This document shows positions 17,226 through 26,082 of a stretch of 64,000 nucleotides of DNA, in pieces. Location: the NCBI RefSeq assembly GCF_038007285.1, contig NZ_JBBOWX010000001.1, positions 2,373,501 through 2,437,500 on the forward strand. Direction: 5' to 3'. The notes beneath the pieces are model-generated. The model saw only the letters and a program-made list of their open reading frames with translations. It was not told the origin of the DNA and did not search any database. Made by a program: the position numbers and the translations under genes. Source of the stretch: Sporosarcina sp. FSL K6-3457 (GTDB taxonomy: Bacteria > Bacillota > Bacilli > Bacillales_A > Planococcaceae). Positions within the stretch are counted from its first letter, which is position 1; every line of letters begins with the position of its first letter.

Positions 17226-18002
17226 CTACTGGAAAAATAACATCGTCTGCAATGATTTCGGTCCCCTGCTCATGACATCACCGAGCGACAAGAAAACTCG
17301 CCCTTGCGGATGAACGAGCAAGCCCTCGCTATTTTTTTCGTAGCCTAGCTTAAGAAGAAGTGTAATCATCTCGTCATAGCAGCCATGGATGTCGCCAATG
17401 ATGTCAATTCCGTGTCCAACGTCTATCAACAACGGATTGTCTCGTCTCACACATTCAATCTCTGCTAGACCATCTGTGACATAAACGGATGTAAAGCCAT
17501 CTTTCTTTATGAAGCGCTTCTCTCGCTTAAATGTTTGAAGTTGCTGCTTCACACGTCGTTTTCCACGTGGATTGTTCCGTTGCTCATCGCGTTCAAGCAA
17601 TGTCTCTTGCGGCACATCCATAACAATCGCTATGGCTGGAACGTTGTGTTTCTTTGCAAGCGCGATATATTTTTTACGGTCATCGGGATAGAGGTGAGTC
17701 GCATCGATGAATGTCACTTTATTCAGCCTGCATCTGGCTTCTACAACGTGATCCATCATGCTAAATGCTTCCGCAGAAATTGCCTGGTATTCATCCACCA
17801 GACTGTCCGCTTCATCTTTCGGTCGTTCTGACCAGCCGATAAACTCCTTATCTCCAACGATTGCTCGATATGCATCTGAACTAATCACTTCGGATGCTAA
17901 GATTTTCTGCTCTTCAATCCATTGATTTAATAACGTCGTTTTCCCACTATTAGAAACACCGACAAGTAACACAAGTCCGGCGTATGGAATGGTGACTTTC
18001 AT
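17226..18002 (-). CDS. N-terminal part of Pnkp: polynucleotide 5'-kinase and start of the 2',3'-phosphatase
   Basis: 258 residues. The kinase domain (1-170) has the P-loop GVSNSGKTT at 15-23 and an [14 protein letters not shown] lid-type arginine segment; it phosphorylates 5'-OH RNA ends. The phosphatase begins with [13 protein letters not shown] (204-207 metal ligands) and [13 protein letters not shown] (241-250), then stops at the TAG. The ATG overlaps the hen1 stop as ATGA and has GGAGGAGG upstream, so it is coupled to hen1. Confidence 0.88.
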   Translation of the reverse strand: MKVTIPYAGLVLLVGVSNSGKTTLLNQWIEEQKILASEVISSDAYRAIVGDKEFIGWSERPKDEADSLVDEYQAISAEAFSMMDHVVEARCRLNKVTFIDATHLYPDDRKKYIALAKKHNVPAIAIVMDVPQETLLERDEQRNNPRGKRRVKQQLQTFKREKRFIKKDGFTSVYVTDGLAEIECVRRDNPLLIDVGHGIDIIGDIHGCYDEMITLLLKLGYEKNSEGLLVHPQGRVFLSLGDVMSRGPKSLQTMLFFQ

Positions 18003-19360
18003 TCAACCTCCTCCTTCCTGACGAACGTGCACATTTGTGTCGGGTAACCAAAAGCTTCATGCATTTCTCCAATGCCCTCAAATGTTAGCTTATACTTTCC
18101 AGACTGATTTCTGCCTGCACACCATTGCTCGAATTCATCTCTTGTCCATTCAAACCGGTGATCACTATGACGCTTGGCATCCTGCATCTCGTAAACTGCA
18201 TTATATTCTTGGTTCGGCGTCGTGATTATCAAGACATTCGGTCTATAGTCATCCAACAGGAGGTCCATAACTTTCGGTAGCCGTTCCTCATCGATATGTT
18301 CAATGACTTCACATAAAATGATAATGTCCCTGTCTTTTAACCGTTCATCATAATAAAACAGTGATCCCCACATTGGTGTAGGTTCAACAAATCCCTCTTT
18401 ATTTATCACATTTTCAAATTGCTTCATCGCTTTCAACGATGCTGTTTCCGATGGCTCCACCGCAAGAATCTCCTGAACCCCTTTGACAAAGCCCAATCGA
18501 ACCGCTAATTTCCCCTCACCGGAACCAAAGTCGACAATCGATTTCTTCATCGGTAAACCACTGACCACTTCAACAATTTTTTCATAGCGCAACTCATTCA
18601 AACGTACTTTTTCGGTGGTGACTTCTTTCACTAAATGATGATTGTCGGCGGGTTCTTCCATAAGACTATACACTTCCTTAAAGCGCAGCGCCTTACGAAT
18701 AATAAATTCTCTTTCCGGATGGTCATCAAGCCAGCCTTCACCATACCTTTTTATCTTTTCAACTTCACTTTCATCAATGAAGTAATGCTTATAGTTATCC
18801 ATAACAGGAATGAGCAAAAATAATTGTTGAAGCCCTTTTTGGAGCGTTACATTCCCTATAAGCGTTAGAAAACGTGCTGTACTTTTTGTCTTCATCTTAA
18901 AAGCATAGTCTGTTTCACCGTACTCGATGCCAACCACATATCCTAAAGATTCGAAAAGCCCCCGAATTTGCTCGTCAGATAAATCTGAAACGACAGGCCC
19001 AAAGTTAAATTCGAAATCAAATGGCTGTTTGACCCATTCCATATAGTCGTCTTTTGGTTGACCATTTAATGCCGTTCCTAACGCCGAACGAATAAGCGAG
19101 ATGAAAATACTACTCACCGCAAATTCCCGGTCATTAATGTAATGGGTAATATCATATGCATTCGACGATTGATTCATAAGCGCAAGGGGGTCGGGTACTA
19201 CAAAGACTGTCATCTCAAGTGCTGTGTCCGTAAATTGACTATAAAACATTCGTATGGAATGTCCTTTATGATTTCTCTCATATAGATTATTCGGGTTTTT
19301 AGCAAGCAAATAGGAAATAACTTGCACATTCTCCCCAGTGGCTCTAATGGTTAATTGCAT
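17999..19360 (-). CDS. hen1: 3'-terminal RNA ribose 2'-O-methyltransferase Hen1
   Basis: A 453-residue bacterial Hen1. The N-terminal half ([20 protein letters not shown] through about 235) is the Hen1-specific domain needed for ligation with Pnkp; the C-terminal half is the Mn-dependent methyltransferase with [15 protein letters not shown] (SAM site), [12 protein letters not shown] (metal ligands) and [16 protein letters not shown]. It methylates the 2'-OH at the 3' end of a cleaved RNA before sealing, so the repaired RNA resists recleavage by ribotoxins. ATG at 19360 follows GAGGG; the frame upstream to 19441 crosses a hairpin repeat and is not used. Forms a two-gene operon with pnkp. Confidence 0.93.
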   Translation of the reverse strand: MQLTIRATGENVQVISYLLAKNPNNLYERNHKGHSIRMFYSQFTDTALEMTVFVVPDPLALMNQSSNAYDITHYINDREFAVSSIFISLIRSALGTALNGQPKDDYMEWVKQPFDFEFNFGPVVSDLSDEQIRGLFESLGYVVGIEYGETDYAFKMKTKSTARFLTLIGNVTLQKGLQQLFLLIPVMDNYKHYFIDESEVEKIKRYGEGWLDDHPEREFIIRKALRFKEVYSLMEEPADNHHLVKEVTTEKVRLNELRYEKIVEVVSGLPMKKSIVDFGSGEGKLAVRLGFVKGVQEILAVEPSETASLKAMKQFENVINKEGFVEPTPMWGSLFYYDERLKDRDIIILCEVIEHIDEERLPKVMDLLLDDYRPNVLIITTPNQEYNAVYEMQDAKRHSDHRFEWTRDEFEQWCAGRNQSGKYKLTFEGIGEMHEAFGYPTQMCTFVRKEEVE

Positions 19361-19403
19361 GGCGATCCCTCTTTCCTTAGCTTCAATCAAATACGCCGGC
19401 GGC

Positions 19404-19448
19404 TTAACTTCATGCAGCCGGGATTTGAACCCCGGCTGCATGAAGTTA
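19404..19448. repeat. Dispersed intergenic hairpin, copy H4
   Basis: Near-perfect stem TTAACTTCATGCAGCCGGG / CCCGGCTGCATGAAGTTAA around ATTTGAAC. On the minus strand the loop region reads GGGGTTCAAATCCC, exactly like a tRNA T-arm, but no other tRNA part is present. Preceded by GCCGGCGGCTTAAC like copy H3. Confidence 0.7.
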
Positions 19449-19490
19449 AAAAGCTTTCGGTGCTACCAAATTAGGTTGCTCCGAAAGCGA
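19449..19490 (-). terminator. Terminator of cvfC/ypgR
   Basis: Minus-strand CGCTTTCGGAGCAACC pairs with GGTAGCACCGAAAGC, followed by TTTTT. Confidence 0.75.
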
Positions 19491-19506
19491 TAGTTTCACA
19501 CCATTG

Positions 19507-20640
19507 TTATTCTTTTGGCAATGCCATCCGTGCTTCTGTCATCTGTTTCCAAACAGACCCTTTGGCATCTTCGCCTTCTGCAATACGTGCAATAGCCATG
19601 CGGATTTGGAGCTTCACTTCAAACTCAGCATCATTTTCAGCATCTTTCAACGCGGGTAGCGCTGTTTCAGTTCCTGTTTCATAAAGGAACATTGCTGCAC
19701 GCCAGCGGACTAATTTATTTTTATCATTCAATGCTTCGATAGCCGCATTTTCAAAGCCTTCAAAGCCTAGGTCACTCATACAATCTCCCGCTGTTCGGCG
19801 CACTGCCCAACTCTTGTCTTTCAGCGCTCGCTCGACGTAAGGAATAACTGCCTCATCTTCAATCATGCCCAAGTAAACCGTTGCAAGTCGTCTAATCGAC
19901 ATCTTATCGTCCTCCAGTGCCTTGCCGAGAAGTGGCGCATCAGACATATCTGGATCTGGCATTTGGTCGAGCAATTGGAATCTTGTTTCCCATTCATCTA
20001 CTAAAAATTCCTCAAGTGAAACTTTTCTTCCGCGCTGTGATACTTCCGCTTGCCCCTCATTCGCCTGGCGGATAATTTCCTGCAACCGTTCCTCAGGATA
20101 GGCCGCTTCAATTTCTTGGATAACGGTTTCACCGATTTCAGCTTTTTCTCCGTAACGAATGCCGTAATCAGCCCATTTACGCAGTAAAATATAGTTTTCA
20201 ACTTCTGTACTATGCACAGCTTCCATCGCTTTCACGAATCGTTCACTGAGACCGAAACGTTCCTCAGAAGCACTATCGAACACTTTCACTTGAAGTGGAA
20301 CATCTTTATACGTTTGCACATGCACATACACTTCGCCGTAACTATCGTCCAGTTCTACTTCAGCTTCCGTTTCTGCGCCTTGCTCTTCATTGAAAACTGC
20401 TTGGACCTCTGCAAGAATCGATTCCCAAGCAACATTACCAATTCGTTCAACGGCCATAAAATTCATGACATGGTAAATCCCTTTAATCCCTGTAATGTTC
20501 AATAGTGCAGCTACTAGATGTGGTGCTGTCGCAGCATCCTCTTTTTTATAATTAAGCCCCGTACCTTTTGGCAACTCCGTGTCGAGTACAATTTTCATGG
20601 AGTTCGGACTCGGTGTTGGTTCAATCGTTACAATATTCAC
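19507..20640 (-). CDS. ypgR: CvfC/YpgR family: Nfu-N domain with HEAT repeats (conserved virulence factor C)
   Basis: 377 residues, the same length as Bacillus YpgR. The N-terminal ~85 residues are an Nfu_N/scaffold domain (VTIEPTPSPNSMKIVLD); the middle holds the conserved 'virulence factor' region; the last ~150 residues are HEAT-like repeats (SIRRLATVYLGMIEDEAVI, SWAVRRTAGDCMSDLG, KLVRWRAAMFLYETG). The Staphylococcus relative CvfC affects virulence-gene expression; the molecular role is unknown. GTG at 20640 is chosen because AAGGGGG lies 8 bases upstream; the frame extends to 20667 without a site. Confidence 0.88.
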   Translation of the reverse strand: MNIVTIEPTPSPNSMKIVLDTELPKGTGLNYKKEDAATAPHLVAALLNITGIKGIYHVMNFMAVERIGNVAWESILAEVQAVFNEEQGAETEAEVELDDSYGEVYVHVQTYKDVPLQVKVFDSASEERFGLSERFVKAMEAVHSTEVENYILLRKWADYGIRYGEKAEIGETVIQEIEAAYPEERLQEIIRQANEGQAEVSQRGRKVSLEEFLVDEWETRFQLLDQMPDPDMSDAPLLGKALEDDKMSIRRLATVYLGMIEDEAVIPYVERALKDKSWAVRRTAGDCMSDLGFEGFENAAIEALNDKNKLVRWRAAMFLYETGTETALPALKDAENDAEFEVKLQIRMAIARIAEGEDAKGSVWKQMTEARMALPKE

Positions 20641-20656
20641 TTGTGTAGCCCCCTTA

Positions 20657-22549
20657 TTAAGATTCAACTAGTTCTTGTAAATAAGTCCAACGTTCCACCA
20701 ATGTTTCATATTTAGCATTTAATTCATCAAGTGTGTCGGTTAATATCCTTAGTTTATCGTAATCGGAGCCAGCAGTGGCCATTTCTGCCTCAGTTGTTTC
20801 AATAGCGGTTTCGACTTTTTCAATATCCGCATCAATCGTTTCCCATTCCTTTTTTTCGGCATAGGACATTTTTTTCTTTGGCTGCTGTGGTATCGGCGTA
20901 GGTTCTGGTGTTGCAACTTCTGCAACAGGCTTCGGCTGCACTACTTCAGGGGCTACATACGTTTCCAAGAAGTCCGTGTAGATGCCGAACCATGTGTCAA
21001 CATTGCCAGAGCCATCCATTACCCATAATTTAGTTGACGTACGATCTAAGAAGAAGCGATCATGCGAAATGGTGATGACAACGCCTGGAAATGTGTCGAT
21101 GAACGTTTCCAAAACAGACAGCGTCTCAAGATCGAGGTCATTGGTCGGCTCATCCAAAATCATGACGTTCGGCTGTTCCATTAACAATTTTAAGAGGTAA
21201 AGGCGTTTACGTTCCCCACCCGATAATTTACCAATTGGCGTACCATGTGCTCTCGTTGGGAATAAAAAGCGTTCCAGCATTTGCGAAGCTGAAATACGCA
21301 CACCATCCGCATCTTCAATATCATTTGACGTATCTTGAATATATTCGATAATCCTTTTCTTCTCATCCATTAATGGTGTATGTTGTTGGAAGTGAGCAAC
21401 TTTTACTGTTGTTCCAACATCAATAACGCCGCTATCTGGTTCAGTTTTCCCGGAAAGCATATTCAATAATGTCGTTTTCCCAGCCCCGTTAGGTCCAACA
21501 ACCGCAATACGGTCACCTGATTGTAGGATACTAGAGAAATTATCAATGATTGTTCGGCCATCAAATGATTTTGAAATACCAATCGCTTCGATAACCTTCT
21601 TCCCTAAACGCGTTGACTTCAGCGCAACGTCCATTTCTCCAACACTATCTTCTTTTTTCACTTTCTCTGCTAATTCATCGAAGCGGCCAATTCGCGCTTT
21701 TTGCTTCGTCGATCTCGCTTTCGCGCCGCGACGAATCCATTTCAATTCAGAACGATACTGATTGCGTAACTTATCGTCTGACGATGCGGCCATTTCCGCA
21801 CGAATTGCTTTCGCTTCAAGATAATTTCCGTAGTTACCTGTATGTGCATACAACGTTTTATCTGCTAATTCATAAATATTGGTCGATAATTCATCTAAAA
21901 AGTAGCGGTCATGCGTGACAAAAATGACAGCCCCTTGTTCGTTTTTCAAGTAATCAGACAGCCACATGATAGAATCAACATCGAGATGGTTGGTCGGCTC
22001 ATCGAGTAGCAATAGATCGGCAGGCTCAATGAGGACTTTTGCCAATGCGACACGCTTTTTCTGTCCGCCTGACAACTCACCGACCTTCTTATCAAATGTC
22101 TCAATACCTAGCTTCGATAAAATCGTTCGTGCTTTCGAGTTAATATCCCAGCCAGATAAATCATCCATCTGATTTTGGAATTTTGAGTATTGGTCTTGAT
22201 TATGTGACGATTCAGGATCTGCCGACAAAGCCTGCAATGCATGCTCATACTCCAAATTGACCTTGATAATCGGTGCATCACTCATGAACACTGTTTCCAT
22301 CACAGTCAATTGTGGATCGAATTCGGGCTCTTGTGGTAAATAAACAATGCGATATCTGTTCGGATGGTCCGTCGAAATCGAATCTGCTTCTTCGACACCT
22401 GCAAGGATAGACAGTAACGTCGACTTCCCTGTTCCATTAATACCTAGCAAACCTACTTTTTCTCCGCTGACAACCGTAAACGCTATATCTTTAAACAATG
22501 TTTTCTCCCCAACGGTCTTCGTAAGGTTTTCAATAATCAATTGACTCAT
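20657..22549 (-). CDS. yfmR: ABC-F family ATPase, Uup/YfmR type
   Basis: A 630-residue soluble protein with two ABC ATPase modules and no membrane part. Walker A motifs are GINGTGKST and GPNGAGKTT, signatures LSGGQKKRVAL and LSGGERKRLYL, Walker B LLLLDEPTNHLD and VMILDEPTNDLD; the linker between modules carries the basic RRGAKARSTKQKARI segment, and a C-terminal coiled coil (about 555-625, rich in E and K) marks the Uup/YfmR branch. Such proteins act on the ribosome, easing stalls such as polyproline. Whether it also gives antibiotic resistance cannot be told. It ends 16 bases before ypgR. Confidence 0.93.
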   Translation of the reverse strand: MSQLIIENLTKTVGEKTLFKDIAFTVVSGEKVGLLGINGTGKSTLLSILAGVEEADSISTDHPNRYRIVYLPQEPEFDPQLTVMETVFMSDAPIIKVNLEYEHALQALSADPESSHNQDQYSKFQNQMDDLSGWDINSKARTILSKLGIETFDKKVGELSGGQKKRVALAKVLIEPADLLLLDEPTNHLDVDSIMWLSDYLKNEQGAVIFVTHDRYFLDELSTNIYELADKTLYAHTGNYGNYLEAKAIRAEMAASSDDKLRNQYRSELKWIRRGAKARSTKQKARIGRFDELAEKVKKEDSVGEMDVALKSTRLGKKVIEAIGISKSFDGRTIIDNFSSILQSGDRIAVVGPNGAGKTTLLNMLSGKTEPDSGVIDVGTTVKVAHFQQHTPLMDEKKRIIEYIQDTSNDIEDADGVRISASQMLERFLFPTRAHGTPIGKLSGGERKRLYLLKLLMEQPNVMILDEPTNDLDLETLSVLETFIDTFPGVVITISHDRFFLDRTSTKLWVMDGSGNVDTWFGIYTDFLETYVAPEVVQPKPVAEVATPEPTPIPQQPKKKMSYAEKKEWETIDADIEKVETAIETTEAEMATAGSDYDKLRILTDTLDELNAKYETLVERWTYLQELVES

Positions 22550-22672
22550 AACAACACTTCCATTTCTAATAACTGCATGGTTCTATCATAGCCGATTTCA
22601 CTCTATTTTTAAAAGGGTATGTCCTATTCCTTGCAACTTACAGTATGAAAAATGTAGGTTACGCAAAATGCA

Positions 22673-22701
22673 TTGTTCTGACTTCCCTCAAATGGTACGA
22701 T
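22673..22701 (+). promoter_or_regulatory. Sigma-A-like promoter of the LytTR operon
   Basis: TTGTTC, 17 bases, TACGAT, with the predicted transcript start near 22708, some 20 bases before the LytTR start. Confidence 0.5.
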
Positions 22702-22729
22702 TCTATCCATAAGATTCCAACTGAAGGAT

Positions 22730-23176
22730 GTGAGTATCATTCGTGTAACAATTAATGAATCTAAGAAGTATGAAGAGGCTGAAATTATTATCAATTGTCC
22801 ACATATTGATAGTCAGCTAGAACGAATCATCAAACAGATCCACCAAATAAGCATTACATTAATCGGGACAAGAGAGGGACGTACATACTCGCTTCTTGTA
22901 GATGACCTTTATTATATCGAAACAATTGATAATCAAACTTTTATTTACACGGAAATAGAAGTGTATGCATGCGATTTGAAGCTGTATGAGATTGAACAAA
23001 AATTAAGCGAGACACATTTTATTCGTGTTAGTAAGAACCTAATTGTCAATACAACACATATTGATAATGTTCGTGCATTGCTTAATGGCAAGTTTGAAGC
23101 GTCTTTGACAAATAGAGAAAAAGTAATCGTCAATAGACATTACGTAAAAGCTTTCAAAGAAAAATTTTTATCATAA
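22730..23176 (+). CDS. LytTR-domain transcriptional regulator
   Basis: 148 residues. No receiver domain; the C-terminal ~100 residues form a LytTR DNA-binding domain (DDLYYIETIDNQTFIYT, FIRVSKNLIVNTTHIDNV, VNRHYVKAFKEKF). Regulators of this type are encoded with a DUF3021 membrane protein and often an ABC exporter, and usually control their own operon. The annotated start is GTG, but GAAGGA is only 1-2 bases before it; an ATT or ATC a few codons downstream would be better spaced, so the start is uncertain. Confidence 0.88.
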   Translation: MSIIRVTINESKKYEEAEIIINCPHIDSQLERIIKQIHQISITLIGTREGRTYSLLVDDLYYIETIDNQTFIYTEIEVYACDLKLYEIEQKLSETHFIRVSKNLIVNTTHIDNVRALLNGKFEASLTNREKVIVNRHYVKAFKEKFLS

Positions 23177-23188
23177 GGAGGAAACCAT

Positions 23189-23608
23189 ATGACCATATTG
23201 AAACATTACATATCTACAAGCTGTATTTCATTCACATTCAGCTGTCTATTTTACCTGCTCTTTAGTTTGTTAACTATTTTTCCCCCTATGAATGAAGCAC
23301 TGATTATTCATATGCTGGTTATTTCAATTAGCATCAACTGTTTGATTTTTTTTACACATCGGTTACCTATTCAGAATTCTCTTCTTTTGCGATTCATCGA
23401 ATTACTAGATGTCATCATTGTTCTGCTTGTCGCCGGTGCACTATTTAATATTTTCCCATTCACTTGGCACGTGACAACCTTCGTTGTAGCGACCGGGTTC
23501 TTGACCTATATTATCGTCATCATTGTTGTATTTATGGGGAACCAAAAGAGCGCTACAGAAATTAACGCTGCCATTGCACGTAAAAAAGGGGGTTCCTCTA
23601 TTGGTTAA
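23189..23608 (+). CDS. DUF3021 family four-helix membrane protein
   Basis: 139 residues with about four membrane segments, matching DUF3021, the usual partner of stand-alone LytTR regulators. It probably inhibits or senses for the LytTR protein at the membrane; this is inferred from conserved pairing. Strong AAGGAGG before the ATG. Its last codons overlap the start of the ABC ATPase gene by 8 bases. Confidence 0.82.
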   Translation: MTILKHYISTSCISFTFSCLFYLLFSLLTIFPPMNEALIIHMLVISISINCLIFFTHRLPIQNSLLLRFIELLDVIIVLLVAGALFNIFPFTWHVTTFVVATGFLTYIIVIIVVFMGNQKSATEINAAIARKKGGSSIG

Positions 23609-24530
23609 CATTATTGAGGTAAATGGGTTATCTAAGTCATTTGGAAAAGTAAAAGCTGTCAACGACATCAGTTTCTATGTAGAAGAAGGTTCCCTCTTTT
23701 CTTTTTTAGGCACGAATGGTGCTGGTAAATCAACAACCATTTCAATCCTTTTGACGCTTCTTCAGCAAGACAAAGGTCATGTCATTGTCAATGGGTATAC
23801 CGTTGGCAAGCACGACCAAGCCATTCGCCAAGAAATCGGCGTTGTATTTCAAGATAGCTTGCTTGATCCTTTATTGACCGTCAAAGAAAATTTAGCAATT
23901 CGAGCATCTTTTTATGGAATGACGAGACAAGAGCGCAACGCGGCGATTCACCGTGTCATGAAAGTCGTAGAAGTAGCCTCATTATCAGACCGTCCATATG
24001 GAAAATTATCGGGCGGACAAAAACGGCGAGTTGATATTGCTCGTGCGCTCATTCACAAACCAAACATCTTAATACTGGACGAACCAACAACAGGGCTCGA
24101 TCCAGAAAGTCGAAAAAACATTTGGTCAACCATCCAACAACTGCAAAAAGATACAGGCATGACCGTTTTTTTAACGACACATTATATTGAAGAAGCAGCA
24201 AACTCACATTATGTCGTCGTGATGAAAGAAGGTCGCATTGTTGCGAAAGGAACGCCGGAGCAATTGAAAAATAACTATTCTGCACATCTACTCACCATTA
24301 CAACGGCTCAAGCAGATGAACTGCGAAGCTTACTAGTAGCCGATGGACTCGACTTCAAAGAAGAAATGTCACTTTTCCATCTCCCCCTTAGTCAAACGAC
24401 TGATGCAATACCGATTTTAGCGAAATTCACGCCTTTCATTTCTTCTTTTGAAGTGAAGAAATCCAGTTTGGATGACGTATTTATCGCCATTAATGGAAAG
24501 GCTGTGAATCATAATGCTGGCATTCGCTAA
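23601..24530 (+). CDS. ABC exporter ATP-binding subunit
   Basis: 309 residues from a TTG at 23601, with AAGGGGG 8 bases upstream; an open frame reaches back to 23523 inside the previous gene but has no ribosome site. Walker A GTNGAGKST, Q-loop FQDSLLDPLLTV, signature LSGGQKRRVDIA, Walker B LILDEPTTGLD and the TTHYIEEA switch histidine are present; the ~80-residue C-terminal extension is typical of DrrA/CcmA-like exporters of drugs, lantibiotics or polymers. Works with the permease encoded next. Confidence 0.95.
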   Translation: MVNIIEVNGLSKSFGKVKAVNDISFYVEEGSLFSFLGTNGAGKSTTISILLTLLQQDKGHVIVNGYTVGKHDQAIRQEIGVVFQDSLLDPLLTVKENLAIRASFYGMTRQERNAAIHRVMKVVEVASLSDRPYGKLSGGQKRRVDIARALIHKPNILILDEPTTGLDPESRKNIWSTIQQLQKDTGMTVFLTTHYIEEAANSHYVVVMKEGRIVAKGTPEQLKNNYSAHLLTITTAQADELRSLLVADGLDFKEEMSLFHLPLSQTTDAIPILAKFTPFISSFEVKKSSLDDVFIAINGKAVNHNAGIR

Positions 24531-25368
24531 ACGAAATATTTTATTATACTTTCGAGATAAAGCCACTGTCTTTTTCTCATTGCTTGCAGTCATTATTCTC
24601 GTCGCTTTATACGTGTTATTTCTAGGTGATATGACAGCCAAGCAATTACCTGACTTCCCTGAGAAAAAAGCATTGCTCATGTCGTGGTTCATCGCTGGGA
24701 TGCTTGCCGTAACTTCGATGACAACGACGCTTGCCTCTTTCGGGATTCTAGTCGATGATCGAGCGAATAAAACCTATATGGACTTTTATTCATCGCCTAT
24801 TTCTCGGGCAAAATTAGTGGGTGGTTATATTTTGAGCGCGCTAACAATAGGTTTCCTCATGTGCCTGGTCACACTGATTGCATCGAATATCTTTCTTGTT
24901 ATATCCGGAGAAACGATGTTGTCGTTCGGGAAAATGATCGTAGCAAGTGGTGTGGTCATCTTAGCTGTGTTGGCGAGCGCATCAATGGTTCTCTTTTTAG
25001 TTTCTTTTTTCAAAACCTCCAATGCCTTTGCCGCCGCAAGCACAGTCATCGGAACACTGCTTGGCTTTTTAGCTGGTATTTATATTCCAATTGGGAGCTT
25101 ACCTGACTATTTGCAAACAATCGTCAAGTTATTCCCCGTATCCCATTCGGCGGCACTGTTTCGACAAGTACTTATGGAAATGCCTTTGATGAATTCATTT
25201 ACCAATGCTCCTTTGGAAATAAAGGAAGCCTTCCTATTCAATATGGGCGTATTTTATAAGTTAAATGGTGAAAAATCGTCAACACTATTCAGTGTTTTCT
25301 ATCTTGTTGCGACGACACTCGTATTTTTTGGACTGTCATTGTTGGTTATGAAAAGAAAAAACAAATGA
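24514..25368 (+). CDS. ABC-2 type exporter permease
   Basis: 284 residues, six predicted membrane segments, ABC-2 fold; a large outer loop follows the first segment (GDMTAKQLPDFPEKKALL). Its ATG overlaps the ATPase frame by 17 bases, so both subunits are made together. Substrate unknown; given the LytTR/DUF3021 partners, a peptide antibiotic or bacteriocin is a reasonable guess. Confidence 0.92.
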   Translation: MLAFAKRNILLYFRDKATVFFSLLAVIILVALYVLFLGDMTAKQLPDFPEKKALLMSWFIAGMLAVTSMTTTLASFGILVDDRANKTYMDFYSSPISRAKLVGGYILSALTIGFLMCLVTLIASNIFLVISGETMLSFGKMIVASGVVILAVLASASMVLFLVSFFKTSNAFAAASTVIGTLLGFLAGIYIPIGSLPDYLQTIVKLFPVSHSAALFRQVLMEMPLMNSFTNAPLEIKEAFLFNMGVFYKLNGEKSSTLFSVFYLVATTLVFFGLSLLVMKRKNK

Positions 25369-25373
25369 AAAAC

Positions 25374-25420
25374 AAGCTTGCTGTGCTAGAATTTCTCCTT
25401 GGCATAAGCAGGCTTTTTTC
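25374..25420 (+). terminator. Terminator T1 of the ABC exporter operon
   Basis: AAGCTTGCT pairs with AGCAGGCTT, followed by TTTTTT. The inner part GCTAGAATTTCTCCTTGGC is nearly repeated in terminator T2 at 26563, in the same orientation. Confidence 0.75.
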
Positions 25421-25898
25421 CACGTCTGTTGATTAACCCAAAAATAACTTAATCAAACGCTTGGCACTCTGTGTATAGTAGCTTTGGTTTCGCTTTAGAT
25501 TGAACGACCTCTATACTATTACCAGGCTGTTCTTTATGTATAGGGATGGTGGTCGTTCATCCGTCGCTCTCCAAAAACACTTATACACAAAGTGCTAATG
25601 CTTTTAGGGAAGAAAGAATAGCTGGCTTTTTACCTGGATAAAAGCCGCCAAAGATACAATTTTGGCGGCTGAAGCTTTTACCATGGTCCTTCTCACTGTT
25701 ATTTTAGGAAGTATTACATTCTTATAAAACTTGCTAAAAGTAAAGTGGGAGCACCTTATACAAAGTGCAAGTGTGCCCGAAATTGCATCTTCGGGCACTT
25801 ACACTCTATAGAAAGTCATCTATTCTTTTTTTGCCAAGCAACTGCATTTTTCACTTGAACGTTGTAGGTACGCGACAGGTAACTAGTCATCCTTGCTC

Positions 25899-25931
25899 CT
25901 GGGGGAGGAAGGAACTGCAATTCCTCCTTGG
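25899..25931. repeat. Dispersed intergenic hairpin, copy H5
   Basis: CTGGGGGAGGAA and TTCCTCCTTGG arms around GGAACTGCAA; the least symmetrical member of the H family, inside the 628-bp element. Confidence 0.45.
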
Positions 25932-25978
25932 TAATGATGTCTTGATTATTTCGCCGAAAGCGAACCGGAAATGATCTA

Positions 25979-26012
25979 GTGAAAAAGGTGGTTTTCAAGC
26001 TTTTTTCACCGG
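25979..26012 (-). terminator. Possible terminator of the GerW-like gene
   Basis: Minus-strand GGTGAAAAAAGCTTG...CCACCTTTTTCAC: GTGAAAAA pairs with TTTTTCAC; the T-rich arm itself forms the tail. Confidence 0.45.
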
Positions 26013-26082
26013 TATATTAAGCAAGTAAATGGTTAATCAACAGACGTGTCCCAATAAGCATCTCAAATTTGAACCTTCAAAT

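Larger units (their letters stand above)
15411..18002 (-). pseudogene. pnkp: Polynucleotide kinase-phosphatase-ligase Pnkp, interrupted by one in-frame TAG
   Basis: The two frames described separately below are one gene: between the TAG stop (17228-17226) and the first possible start of the second frame (17210) lie exactly 15 bases, five codons reading HVEKG in the same frame. Joined, they give 863 residues, the length of bacterial Pnkp (about 870), with kinase, metallophosphatase and adenylyltransferase domains in order. The junction reads MLFFQ-stop-HVEKGLAYMIDSNHG; a CAG to TAG change would explain it. It may be a decayed gene, a readthrough stop, two complementing polypeptides or a sequence error. 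Confidence 0.85.
25421..26048. repeat. 628-bp non-coding element bounded by perfect 18-bp inverted repeats
   Basis: The left end CACGTCTGTTGATTAACC (25421-25438) is the exact reverse complement of 26031-26048. Inside are several strong hairpins: a long stem with arms GCACTCTGTGTATA (near 25463) and TATACACAAAGTGC (near 25583) enclosing TGAACGACC/GGTCGTTCA; GCCGCCAAA/TTTGGCGGC (25648-25673); GCCCGAA/TTCGGGC (25774-25797) and hairpin H5. No open frame longer than about 65 codons and none with a ribosome site. It could be a non-autonomous mobile element or a structured RNA. Confidence 0.6.

Noticed and set aside
19404-19448. tRNA gene (perfect T-arm-like sequence)
   Set aside because: No acceptor, D- or anticodon arm can be formed around it; it belongs to the hairpin family H1-H6.
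25604-25998. Short minus-strand frames of about 60 codons inside the 628-bp element
   Set aside because: No ribosome sites, and they run across strong hairpins.
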